DNA of 64,000 nucleotides from Steinernema hermaphroditum (lineage: Eukaryota; Nematoda; Chromadorea; Rhabditida; Steinernematidae): the NCBI GenBank assembly GCA_030435675.1, contig CM059622.1, forward strand, positions 6,200,001 through 6,264,000, given 5' to 3'. A program made the translations under genes and the position numbers. Positions 22,964-34,836 of this stretch are shown piece by piece (position 1 is the first letter of the stretch; the number at the start of each line of letters is the position of its first letter). Under the pieces are notes generated by a model. The model searched no databases. It had not been told where the DNA came from and was given only the letters and a program-made list of their open reading frames with translations.

Positions 22964-24387
22964 TCAAACATGGTGACTTCGACGATTCGAGAGAACCCTC
23001 CTAAACCTGCTCAAAGTCCCTTCACTTCTCTTCGGCTCGGCTCTCATAGCCGCTCGGTCGAACTGCTGGCTAAGTTGCTGGAAGTAGATCTGCCCGTCGT
23101 CGGGTTCCTCAGGCACGGGTCGCTTTATCTTCATCTGGCACATCTCTTTGAGTGTTTTCGGATCAGTGGAACCTACCTTCACAAGCACCCTTCTGAGGCC
23201 TTCTTCGATGCCTTCCCAGCGGTTCCGAATGAAAAGAACTATCGGAAGAGCGAAGGCGTAGAAGGGAAGGAAGTTGAGGGTTTCTATCTGGACGTGGAAC
23301 TCGTAGGCCGACTGGTTGGCGTGGAGATACGTGTTGATTGGCTGAGCGACGAGAGTCCCACAGAAAAAGATGAAGTGCGTTATGATTATGGGAAAGACGT
23401 GGGCGATGGCGCGCATGTTCTCGCAGATCTGGAAGCAACGCACCCTATAGCCAAGGAGAGATCCATTCAGGACACAATTACCTGGTACTTCTCTGTCAAC
23501 CTATGTCTGCTCAGCTCAGAGTTCATCATCTTTAGCCGAACGTTGTTGAGCACGTATAAGATAAGCAGCCACAGCACCGTGAATATCTCTAGCGCTGCCA
23601 TCGACGACATTAGAATCTGCATGTCCACGTATGACCTTCACCCTCCCCCAACAGCTCACCAGAAATCTGTTCTGAGTCTTGGTGTTCACCAGGGAACAGC
23701 TCACTTTCAGTATCTCCCAGTTGAAGTCGAACACCATGAGGAAGATCCAGAGGAAGGGAAGGACGATCTAAGAGCAGTTGTGGGCGGATTCAGGAAGCTG
23801 ATCACCTGGACGGACAGCATGAACCATCCGATCAGCACGTTCGTCGTCTTCTCGTACTGCTTGTAGCACGCAGTGGCGATGGATCGCTCCAGTGCCAAGA
23901 AGAACATAGACCAGCATTGACCGTACATGGCGATGTCAGGAGGTGCCCGGACGGCGACAGAGGCGGCGGCGGTGACGAGATAGTCGCAGCTGTTCGGGAG
24001 GCTCTACAAAGAGGTCCAGGTCGTGGTAGCTGTCGAGAGGCACCTGAGAGAAACGGTGGATGTCGAAAGACAAGAGGGCGATGTAGGCGAGTGACTGAAG
24101 GAGGATCCACACGTTGTTGGCCATGAGCAGAATTCGAGCGTTCGGGTGGTAGGCCAAGAATCTGCCCTAGAAGACTCATTTCAGATATAAAATCTGTTCT
24201 TCATTTCAAAATAAAGGATCGTAGGTGCGCACCCCGATCGACTCACCTCCATGTAGAACATTGCAGCAATCATGAGCAGTCCTAGAACGAACATGGAAAG
24301 CCGAAAGATGAGAAGTCTCATGAATCCGTCGTCCGAGGCGATCTGTTTTGCCGTCAGGCAGTTCGCGACGAGGCTCGCGTTGTCCAT
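22964..24387 (-). CDS. SRA/SRAB-type serpentine chemoreceptor
   Basis: Seven-helix receptor, paralogue of the gene at 6.2-7.6 kb. ATG at 24385-24387 begins MDNASLVANCLTAKQIA, followed by helix 1 (LGLLMIAAMFYME). Then come YHPNARILLMANNVWILLQS, YGQCWSMFFLALERSIAT, IVLPFLWIFLMVFDFNWE, MAALEIFTVLWLLILYVLNN, ENMRAIAHVFPIIITHFIFF and IETLNFLPFYAFALPIVLFI. The cytoplasmic tail contains QIYFQQLSQQFDRA and ends SNRRSHHV. Intron positions match the paralogue. Expected role is environmental chemosensation in sensory neurons. The ligand cannot be inferred. Confidence 0.82.
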
Positions 24388-26330
24388 CGCCCGGAGACGG
24401 ACTGAAAAGCAGCTGGGTCGGAGGGGCACGGAGCGTGGTTCCTAATTAAGAACGTCTCGAGTCAATGGCACAAACAAACGCGCGTTCTCATGTCCTAAAA
24501 TTCGATTCTAAGAAAAAGAGACCGAAAAGGAGAGGAATGACCGATGGACGACAGCTGGAGTCGTCCTGGAGTCAGCTGTCGGAACAACAAATATGGTGGC
24601 ACCTTGCGGACAATTCTAGGAATTACGAGAATTGGATATGGTGGATATAATCGGAAGACCAAAGGTAAACGGGTTGACGCCGAAAGCTCTATTCATCTAT
24701 GTAGGTCTTCTCTCACGTCAGAAAATAATAGGGGACTATTAAGCCAATCGAAATAATTCTAGTATAATCCCCTATAAATGGATAATTCTATGAGCACCTT
24801 TCTTGCTGCCCTGGTGTGCCCATTCGAGAAGCCGTCTGTTTGTTTACCACTATTTATGTAAGCTACTGGTGCCTTGTCAAGAAACCACATATAGTCGTGT
24901 TTATTGGATGATTCTCATGTACTTAAGTCGCCTGTGAATATGGGAAAGCACTTCGGAAAATCCCGAAATCAAAAAAAATCAACGACGCAAAAGAACGGTA
25001 GATTAAACCACAATTTGCCTGCCGTAAAAGTCACATCTAGAAGATTAAATTAATCACAGTGCATAAAAACGATCTGCACCTATAATAAGGTAGAGCACAA
25101 TGTGGTTTTCGATGAGGCAATTACCGTAATTGTAGTGTACCAGTAATTGTCGCAGTAATTTCGCCAGGCTCCGCCATGTAAAGGCCAAGGATCGGGCATG
25201 CTAATTAGATACATGTTTGTCATCTGGTCGATTTCACTATTATTCGAAATAACGCAGTACAATGTCAAGTCTTAATGGGGGGAAACTTTCCAAAAGCTCC
25301 ATCCACCAAACGGCCAACCATGACTTAGAGTTGTTCACGTTTGTGAAGAATGATGTGGTAAAGAGTGCTAAGCACAAGTCTACAGGAATACTACACGAAA
25401 GACAACCCCTAAGGCTTCGAGTATAAGTGAAATGATAGCCGAAAGCCCAGCCAAAGTGTGAAGTACAGATGATCGTGCTCAACTAAACACTCCATGCGTT
25501 AACAACACAAATTTTCGCTAGCGCACTTTCCAGCAGAAAAGTATAGCAGTCAGTAGAGTCAGCAATGCTAATTATTTACCCAGTACAAACGAGGCAGTGC
25601 ACTGTAAAAACAAGATGGATTAATTGACAGTTTCCAAGATTTGCCCATCACACATCATGATCAGCTGCCTTCTCGTAATCTGTACGCTTCACCTAAGCGA
25701 CAGATGCCTTTTTCTCCACGTGACCCTAACAGCTAATTAATTTACCTTGAGCGGAAATTGTGACGCAATTTGTACTTTCTTGTGTCTTATGTCACAATTA
25801 CGGGTCAGCGAAAAACTCAAAAATGAAAGACTCTCCTCCTTGTTTATTATTCACGCTGTTATGGCCTAAGAACAAAATAGAGATTTTAAATAATATAATT
25901 ATGGCGAGAAAAGATTGTTTTCTATCGGTGACAAGTGCATCCGGAAGAGAATTTTTTACATTTTTGTCACTTTGTCGAACAAAACACTCGACGAGTCGAT
26001 CACAAACGAACACATCTAACCATCAATACATCACAATTCCAGCCTCCACTGGCGCAACCAAGCTTGATTGACACGACAATCTTCGTAAGGGCAATAAAAT
26101 AAGTTACGCTTTCCAAACATCTGCTTCACTTATCGAACAGCACGTTCTACGTTCCTGGACCCTACAGGATTCAGGCTAACGCCCTTTAGTGGAAGTTCGA
26201 CAGCCCACTTTTCTTAATTGCGCATTTACTCTTCGAATAACTGGAATGTCCGCGGAAACAAACACGCCTAATCGCTGTGGAAACCCAATTTATTCGCAAT
26301 AATCTCACGCGCCTTCGACGAGGCTAAACA
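24388..26330. other. Intergenic region, no supported gene
   Basis: About 1.9 kb, AT-rich. A minus-strand open stretch at 25.24-25.48 kb has hydrophobic character (CLALFTTSFFTNVN) but no splice continuation or motif. No repeat or RNA gene was recognised. Confidence 0.45.
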
Positions 26331-29300
26331 TCAGTCCTCCTCCTTGTTCTCGACCTGTTCCAGCGGCGTGATCGCGTTGTTCTTGCGCTGCTTCCGCGTC
26401 CGCCTCCCCTTCTGCTGCCGCAGGCGGAGTTTCTCCTGAAACGAACGGAATGGACCCGAGGCGGGGGACAAGGGTGCACCTGGAGAATCATTTCTTGCTT
26501 CTCACGCTGCAGGATATTGCGCCGTTCGACGGCCTTCCTCGTGTTGTCGTACTCGTCCAGTTTCTGTTTCACATCGCCTGAAGGCAAGAGAATCAGGAGT
26601 GCACTCATCCGAGGGGTGTTTACCGAAGAGTTGGTCCTTCGAGGGGAGCGGCGCCAACTGAGATAGCGGAAGAGGCGTTGGGTCGCGGCCTTCTGGTTGC
26701 GAGAGATTAAGAATATCCTGGAAGATAAGAAGGTCAATTAAAGGCGGAAGATGGAGACTAAAGTGTCAGGGAATCGATCCAAAAAAAACGATGGAAAGAG
26801 AACACAATTTCAACAGGTGCTTCTAGGTCACCACTGATCAAGCGGACATAAGAACACCTTTGAAGACCATTTTTATGCAATGAAACAATAATTTATTGCG
26901 TTTTAGCTGCTATATTTCCGAACCAGCTCAGGCGTACTGGGCCGTACATACAAAGATGGTCCTTAAAACCGTGTACAGAATTCATTTCGCAAAAATGTTG
27001 AAGCTCTGAAGAGAAATTTTTGTTGGAAAATGATTGAATATAAGATATTGAATTAATTATTGCCGGAACGTGTAACACTGGAAACATTTTCATGAATAAC
27101 GAACTTAAATAAATTGATCAAATTCTCGGCCGTTCAAAAAATAAATTCGGTCATCTTATTTGGAGGATATGTATTTTGAGGATTCATAGACTTTCAGGAA
27201 CACAGTTTTTGAATGATTGATATCTCAAGTAGTTCCCTACATGAAGATTTCAGAAAGAAACGAGACACAGGAACAAGCGTGTGAGATCGATTCGGTTTGA
27301 CCGAAAGGTAATTAATTGTTTGCCATTGCGTTTCCCGAATTCGAAACGTAAATAATGAATCCGGTTAGATTTGGTCGATTGCGTCGCGTACGTGGCCATC
27401 AGAGCTCTTTTTTGCAGAATTATTCATGAGCCGCTTTGTGGAAATCGAATTTTAATTTGGGAACACTCATAGGACGTGCAGATCGAAATAGAGGAGGCAT
27501 GGATGTACTCACATTTAAGTCCTTTCCGGGCAGATCCTTCTGATCCTTGACGTGTTCGGCCTCCAGCGCCAGCAACTCCTCCTCGAAGTCGTCGTCGTCG
27601 GCAAAGTCGTTGTAGTCGATCTTCAGATCTCTTCCCATCTTCTCCTTCACCTGCTTCTTCATCAGCGCCAGCCGTTCGATCCGCAGCGCCTTCTGCTTCT
27701 TGACCACCTCCGTGTTCGCTTTGTCCAGGTCCTTCAAGATCGTGTCGTTGATCACCTTGTCGAACCACTGCACCAGCGACGAAATCTTCTTGTGCGTCGT
27801 CTGGTATACGATAAGCGACTTCTTCAGCGAGTCGTCTGTCTGGATGTCGTTGAAGGCGCTGGTCACCGTCGCCTCCATCGTCGCCATTTCGTCCTCCGTG
27901 GCATATGGGAAGTTCACCTTGCCCAGATACACCCTGCAGGACTGCACGTTCTGTCCCGCCGCGATGAAGTTGTTCCGCGCCTCCGCCGCCGCGAAGTAGC
28001 GCATCCGTGTGTTACTGTAGAGACCCTCTAGAAGACCGCCTTCCACTCCGCGCTCACCTAACGTCGATGTCCTCCAGCTCCTTCCAGCGTGTGATTCCAA
28101 AAGCCATCTGTGTCTGGGCGTGGACTAGTAAAACTCGTCCGTTCGTCCACTTGAACTTCGCGAGGGAAACGCGCTGCTGCCACTCCATCGCGTCGTCCAG
28201 CTCTCCCTCCAGGCGATTCTCCTTCTCGCTCGCGTACTCGGGGCCGAAGATTCCAACTGAATACGGTATTCCGGGAGTCTAAGAAACGAGCATACTTACG
28301 GAGCATCTTTTCCTGCTTCTCGTAGAGCTCGTTCAGTTTGTCCGTTTGCTGTTTGTACAAATCGGCGATTTTGGTCGCGCGCTCATATTGTTGCTGAGCA
28401 CCGCGCAGTTCCTGGAAATCTTTCAGATCAGCTATCTGCGTCGTTGGGTAAAAAGCCTGGGTAAGGGGAACTGGTGACATCATTTATGAACCTCGAAGGT
28501 CTGACTCTATTACAGAAGCACGTCTATGGCCACATCAAAGTCCAGTGCTATCAAGATTCCAAGTTTAATTCGTTCATTTTTTCGAAATTTAGCTCTGAAA
28601 TCTGGTAATGACCTACTTCGTCTCCAGTCTTCAGAATATTTTAGGTCAGATTATCCTCGCTAAATTTGTCCTATTTTTCTTTTGATTACTCGGAGAGCTT
28701 GCTCGTGGTCGGACAGAGGAGATGCTCACTTTAACTCAAGAGGATGAATTTGTGCGTTCTGTGGTATGGCCTCCTCTCCCAACTTGCATACCGAATCAAC
28801 GCATGTAAACGTCGGCCTGGCAACAAAGGACAACTTTCACTTCCAGCCAGTTCACAAAACGTCGTGCAAACTTCGTGCACTCCGAAGTGCAGCTGAACAC
28901 ATTACCAAGGAACTCTGCGGAATTTGGCGACTCTCTAGAACACCCAAAATTAGATTCGAAAGGTAAACCTTTCGGTCATCTCTTAAAAAGCTAGTAATAG
29001 TGCGAAAAAGAAAAGACTTTTTAAAAAAGAACCCACATTCTGACATCTTTGCAAGCGTAAATTTGTACTCAAAGTCCCATCTCTACTATTGTGGTCTTAG
29101 GCAATTCAGAAGAACCCCAGAATCTCAGATCTCACCTTCTCGGCGACTTCCTGTCGATTGAGGGCCTCCAAGTAGTCCTGCTGCTCCTTGTTGTACCTCT
29201 GATCCCAGGAACCTTGTTGCTTGAGAAAGGACTTCACCGACGGCTGCTCGATGTTGTCGACGTCGGCCTTCTCCTTCTCCGTCTGCTTCTTCAGCTCCTT

Positions 29301-29644
29301 GTAGGTCGCCTCCAGCTGGTCCACCGTCTTCTTGATGTCGTCGGCGAAGATCGTCTTCGACTCGTACTTCTTGAGGACGTTCCGTTTCTCCAGCCGGTAG
29401 ATGCCCTTCTCCAGCTCTATGTACTCCTGAAAAGCGCTAGAATTCGCCTCCTTCTATCCGATGGCACCTGCACGACGGAGTCATTGAGGTCGATCTTGGC
29501 GACGTTCTCGTCCGCCCCGCGCCTCTTCTTCACTTCCACATTCTCTGGCTTCTTCTTGTCCTAGAGGGGTTACTGTAGGGCACGGCCGAGCCCACCTTGA
29601 CCTACCTTCGTTTGGTTGACGATGCTGGAGCACGTATTCCCCAT
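26331..29644 (-). CDS. Acylated coiled-coil protein, function unknown
   Basis: Nine exons join in frame to about 520 residues. The start MGNTCSSIVNQTK (29644 downward, just behind acceptor tttcgcag|gcg) has Gly2 and Cys5 placed for N-myristoylation and palmitoylation, so membrane anchoring is likely. Long coiled-coil helices follow (LEATYKELKKQTEKEKADV, LYKQQTDKLNELYEKQEKML), then a segment with regular Trp/Arg spacing (WQQRVSLAKFKWTNGRVLL), another coil, an acidic patch (DFADDDDFEEELLALEAEH) and a basic-acidic C-terminus ending VENKEED. Two large introns (about 680 and 790 bp) contrast with the others, which are about 45 bp. No named family is recognised; a membrane-linked scaffold or trafficking protein is one possibility. 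Confidence 0.78.
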
Positions 29645-30782
29645 CGCCTGCGAAACAACACGCAAATGGACCCGAGGACCGGCGCCCCCTCGAAGCCCTC
29701 TCGGCGTCCTCATCGCCTAGGCGATGCTCCATCGCCGCGGGCAACGCGATTCTCCAAAGTCGCCTTTTCGTAAAGCTGCACAGAGAGATCAGATGTGAAG
29801 CATGCAGGGAAAGATGGTGAGATGTGTGCGAAGTCACATGCAAGTCACACAAAAAGGAGCGATCTAGGCACGAGCTGTCCGGGACAACTGCCCAAGAAAG
29901 GGACCAAATCTTGGAGTATGATAAGAAATGTATATGAAGTTCCCTGAGGGGATAATGAACTTAAGAGACCGATGCTATTGAAAGAAAATGAAAGCGAGGA
30001 AAAGTGTTGTATGCAAAGAAACGGCATAAAAATGATTAAGATAGAAAATTGCGGTAGTCTTTCGACCCTAATGGAACTTGGACTGTAACATTTAGATAAG
30101 CTTATTTAGATACCCAGATTTCTTTGCTTTTCAATTCGCTCTTACAACTTCGAAAAAGACCCAAAGGCGACGAATGGAAGTGCCATCTAGGCAACAAAGT
30201 GCATTTCGGTTCCGTTCCATTCCGGGTCGTTCTATTATGCTGCGATGTACTCGGAAGTCCGAATTTTGTAACCTATCGGTTACCTTTTACGGATTGTTTC
30301 GAGACGAGTGGAGTCATTTACAGTGTATGGAGACCACATCGACCTCGTCCACACATGGCGACCACCTCAAGCGATCCATACTCAAGAGATGGACTGATGT
30401 AACAGCCAGTGAAATCGGACCGAGGATCATGAAAGTGAATTAAGCCCCGAGGGTCCGAAGAACCGTAATTGGAGCCGATAAATCGGCGACCGGAGAGGGT
30501 CATCCGGATGGACAAACTCTCGCCTCAGCTCGGGTCAGCGCAAGCAAGGCCGAGTCGTTTAAGGTAACTCTCAGCTCGCAGTGCTACTCCTGCTGGGGTT
30601 CGGGTCAAATCAGAATCCATCGGGCTCAGCTCGCTTAGGAGGCTCAGCTAGTTAAGTCCAATCGAGTCTTTGGGGATACCGCGTGGATTAACGAAGAGAC
30701 TTCATTCACATTTAAACTTCGGGGGAAAAGACAGTTCCATCGAGAAGACCGAAATAAATCATCAATGACATCACAGCAGGAA
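29645..30782. other. Intergenic region, no supported gene
   Basis: 5' flank of the coiled-coil gene and 3' flank of the C-type lectin. Open frames at 30.1-30.5 kb occur on both strands without splice continuation or motif. Confidence 0.45.
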
Positions 30783-31278
30783 TCAGTTCGTTGCAAGACA
30801 CGTCGATGGCATGTTTCTGTTACAATCTTCAGCCGACCACAGTCCGGTATCCGAATCTACGGCCAGGCAAGCCTTCCCTTTGACGTTGGATGGTTCGCCA
30901 GCAGCCCAATTACTGTAGTTGAATGGCGATCCGTCCGTCCAGGTCCAAGTACCTGTGCTATTGTCAGAGCCGCCTAACCAGAAAGTAGTGTTGAAGTGAG
31001 CTAAAAAGGCGTCCAAAGGAGGCGAATATCCACAGCTTGCCTCTTATGAGGTCGTTATCAGCCTCGTTGTGGACGGAAGTTTGGTTGTATCTGAAGATAG
31101 CGCAGTCGAACTGGAAGAACCAGAAGGGCATGTGTACAGGAAGAACGTCGAAACAGCTTCGACCGTCGCTAGTAGGATACCAGGGGCCGAGCTCTGGATC
31201 CATCTCGTTTAGCACACACGAAGCGCCATGAACTGCCGAAGTCAAGGCGATCGCGCTGAGAAAATGTTCGGCGAGCAT
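30783..31278 (-). CDS. Secreted single-domain C-type lectin
   Basis: Two exons (31041-31278 and 30783-31000) encode 151 residues. MLAEHFLSAIALTSAVHGAS is a signal peptide. The C-type lectin fold shows in CFDVLPVHMPFWFFQFDC, the NEADNDLI segment, TFWLGGSDNSTGTWTWTDG, NYSNWAAGEPSN and the last Cys pair (LWSAEDCNRNMPSTC). EPS stands where EPN/QPD binds calcium and sugar, and SAED stands where WND is usual, so calcium-dependent sugar binding may be reduced. The 40-bp intron has a GC donor (AAGAG|GCAAGC) and an AG acceptor; no GT donor keeps the frame. Nematode C-type lectins often act in pathogen response, but that role here is only inferred. Confidence 0.85.
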
Positions 31279-31423
31279 GAAGAGTTGGACTCGATGCAGA
31301 GTGCCTCCGAGATACGAGCATCCTTATCTAGAGGTTCAGAGAGCGACGATAGGTAAGCAGTCAAATAAAAACTTTATCAAAGAGAACATATGGAGATACA
31401 TATGAAGAAGCTGGAAGAAGGAC

Positions 31424-33259
31424 TCAGAGACTGTGGTCGGCCATGGCGCTGAGATGTCCGGTGGGGTCGATCGGCGCCGTCGGCTGGGGATAGGGAGTGA
31501 ACGGGGTGGGGGCGTAGTAGGGCTGGCTGTGCGAGAAGTAGGGCAGACAGAGGGGCTGCGCCGACATCGCCTTCTGTGGATCCATCGAGGCGGAGATCCC
31601 CGGATTCGTCGAGGAGAGCCTGAAGGGAAGCGTCTAGGGGAAGAGGTCCCGAACGGAACTCACGTGTTAAAACTGGAGACGAAGTCGTCGTTGGGGGTCA
31701 TCGGCGTCCCGATCCAGTTCCAGTTGGCGAGGGACGTCGGCGTCGCGCGCACGGGAGGCAGGTCCGAGAGCGACGACGACTCCATCTTCTCCTGACGGCG
31801 CCATTTGGCGCGTCGATTTTGGAACCAAACCTGAACATGAAGGTCATTGGGCGTTCTTATAAATCGCCAAGAAGCTGGTTAGCAAGCAAATCTAAGAACA
31901 TACGTGGCAGAATGTCCAAAGACAATTTCTTCCCATTGGAAGTTGCTCTTTAGCCTACTCGAACCGCATCACCTCGTTAATCTTATCTTTGGCTATCGTA
32001 ATCCAAAGAACGACTAGAGGTATAAGTCCCGGATCTTCTGACACGGTAGGAAGAATCAAAAGAGGTGCACTCCGGGACAATTTTGGTACTTCGAATCTCG
32101 AGACGAATATTAGATAGGATATCTAGGAGTGTGGGAGCCCGAAGGGGCCTAATGGAAACTATTCTTTTCTGGGAGGCAAAACAAACTGCTTGGAAACTCT
32201 TCGGGACAGCTACGGGACAGGTCACACCACTAGAGAAAAGTCACACTGTGTTTTTCGACTGCAAAGTTTCGATTTCTCAAGTACCCTTTGAAATGCCCAG
32301 CGAGTTCACTCCAGTTCAGTTTAGCTCGAAAGCTTATTGAGTTTTCGGGAAAGTGCCTACCTGGACTCGCACCTCAGGCAGCTTCACCTTCTGCGCCAGA
32401 AGCTCCCTCGCGTAGACGTCCGGGTAGTGGCACTTCTCGAAGGACTGCTCGAGTTCGTGCAGCTGGTAGGTGGTGAAGGTGGTGCGATTTCGGCGCTGCT
32501 TCTTGAGGTCCTTCTCGCGGCGTTTGCACGCCTCGACGTTCTCTTCCTTCGAGATGGAAGTCAGAAGATCGTGCACCTCTAAATGCGGCGGTCTTAGAGC
32601 GATGAGGCGGTACATAGACGGAAACCGTCGAAGAAGGGAGAGAGGAGAGGCAACATCGCAAGAGGAAGCGTTTCGAATAAAAGCGCCAAAAACGTCGCGC
32701 GAACTTTCGAGGACCTTTAAAACAATCGGCGGCCAATTAAACGAATCCTCGAGGAGCCTCGAGGACGCCGCCGAGGACCTCCGCGGATTCGGCATCGCCA
32801 GGAGAATGGACTCCGCGATGCGTTCTGCGGCTAATTACAAACAACAAAGTGCGTAATCAAATTACATTATTGTTAAATTAGATCAATTAAAATAATTTTT
32901 CGCTCACCTGACATGTGGGCCGGCTTCGAGCGACCACCGGAAGTCGGAGGAGGCAGATGGCCGCCGAGGGAGTGCGGAGGATTCGGGGAGCCGGCGCCGA
33001 CGATTTGGGCCGAATGGAAAATGGCCGAAGGTCGGGTGGCGTTGAGCGAGTCCATGTCGAGATGCTCGAATGACGATTGACAGTTGGGAGGGGGGCGCAT
33101 AGGCCGAGGGGTACGGTAGGGCGCGACGACGACGGTGGTGGGGAGGGGCGACAGAGATGACATCGCGGAGTTAATCGGATTAGGCGAGCGAGGCGCGACA
33201 AGTGCTGACGACGGGACCAATAAAAGACGCGTTAAGTGCTCCGAGGAATCCGACGACAT
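31424..33259 (-). CDS. ceh-8: Rax / CEH-8-type paired-like homeodomain transcription factor
   Basis: Sequence-specific DNA-binding regulator. The homeodomain reads [19 protein letters not shown], then [20 protein letters not shown], then [26 protein letters not shown] with LPEVRVQ is closest to Rx/Rax, the family of C. elegans ceh-8. Residue 50 is Gln (WFQN). An intron splits VQ from VWFQ, the common position in paired-like genes. Upstream are SSISKEEN-like octapeptide-region sequence ([15 protein letters not shown]) and a long Ser/Pro-rich exon. The C-terminus is Pro/Tyr-rich ([19 protein letters not shown]) and ends MADHSL; no OAR motif is visible. The start at 33259 is the first ATG of the open exon; extra upstream exons are possible. 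Expected role is neuronal or sensory fate. Confidence 0.9.
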
Positions 33260-34836
33260 TTCGGGAGGGCGACCGGCCGTGGCGATCGACGGCGACGATT
33301 TGAGGGACGGGAGTGGAAGGTAGAGGGTGTGCTCCTCCAGAAGCCGAAACCGGTTCTGCAGTGGTACGGTAGCCAAGGGGCGACCACGCTAATTGTGTCG
33401 TGGGAATGCGACGCTACGGGAATGATTTGCTTGGGCATGTAGATCCCCTAAACATTCATGTAAGGAAGTTGTATCCGGGGAAAACAAAACGAGGCCAAGC
33501 GTCTTCTTCTTTCTGGTGTTTGCTCTGTCCTCACAGGTCCCTAGCTTCGATTTGACTGTGACATCCTCCTACAGCCTGGCTATCGGAAACAGTATGGTAC
33601 ACGAACAAAGCTGTCCTCGTGCACCTGGAGGAATAGAGGTGTCGTGGATTCTCTGTGATATTTACCTTAAATTATTTGCCTCTCCACCATGCTAACCAGG
33701 TGGCAGCCGAGAACGACGATTTAAGGGCTCGGCGATCCAGTTGGGAACAGTGACAGACCTATTCTCTTCGTGCTGTGCATCGGTCATCGAGCCACTTGAA
33801 CAGAAAATTCCGGCTCTGTCCTTCTGCTTCGTCAAAGCTTCGAATTTTCTCCCTTATTTCCGAAGTCCCAAATTCTATTTAAATTAGCTGTGATTTCAGA
33901 CAAGGGATACGGTATTTACACCATTTCAGCCACTCATCACACAATCAGTGCCAACAAGATCGGCGCCTAATCCTAAGCCTCCGTTATCGCCCGAACATCA
34001 ACAACTTCTTCTTCTGCTGCATTGCCCCTACAGGTCACTTGGAATACCGTACCCCAACCTTGTCCCACACCTCTTCGTCCTTCTCCGGACAGCCTCACCT
34101 CCACGCAGCTGTCGGCTTCTGGCTGTGGCGATAATCTGCTGTGGGGACAACAATAACAACGACTTGACGCCTCTCCGCATAATGAGGTAAGCGCTTAATT
34201 GCGCAGATTAGTGCTGCGCATCTGTTGAGCGCTTCGCGGTTCCGAAACAAATGTCGGCGGCGGCGGTGGCAAGTGAATTAAACTAATTAAGCTGATGGAG
34301 TGATGGGCAGCTTTGACGTCGCGCGAAAATAAAAACAACGAAGCGTGAGTGCGCGCCGAGGCGTTAACCCGAAAGGTGCGCGGCGCCAATTGGAGGCGCC
34401 GGGCCAAATCGAAAGCGACAGTCAAGGGCTCGGGTTGACCGTTCAATTAAGGGCTTGACGGGTACAATCGGCAATTAGCGTTGTCACCCGCACTTACGCA
34501 ACTCGCGCGCTCCGCAATCCGCAACTCGACACCTTAGGGCGCCTAATCCCCAACAATCACGTGGGGTCATCAGTGTGACGAGATAATCCATGTTTTCCCG
34601 CATCGTCGATCTCAGCCGCATTAGGCACCCAATTCACGTCTGTAAGAGGGGAAATTACAGTAGCTGAATCCGAGAGAGTGGACCTAAAGCTCTTTATTTG
34701 TTTCGGAACGAGCCTCAAACGGAGACAAAAGCAATTGTGTTAGGGTCTGCAGGCTCATCTGTTAGTAAGTAGCGCCGAAGCTGACTCCGCCCGAGGTAAA
34801 CAATCTGTATTAGAAGATAAATATATAACTTCAGAT
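33260..34836. other. Upstream region of the Rax-type gene
   Basis: 1.6 kb with no supported exon. Several short open frames (33.95-34.45 kb) overlap on both strands. As the 5' flank of a developmental regulator and the 3' flank of FITM2 it probably holds control elements, but none was recognised. Confidence 0.4.

Noticed and set aside
27552..28031. Plus-strand 159-residue Leu/Val-rich frame
   Set aside because: Antisense shadow of the coiled-coil gene; Leu/Val runs arise from complements of Lys/Glu codons.
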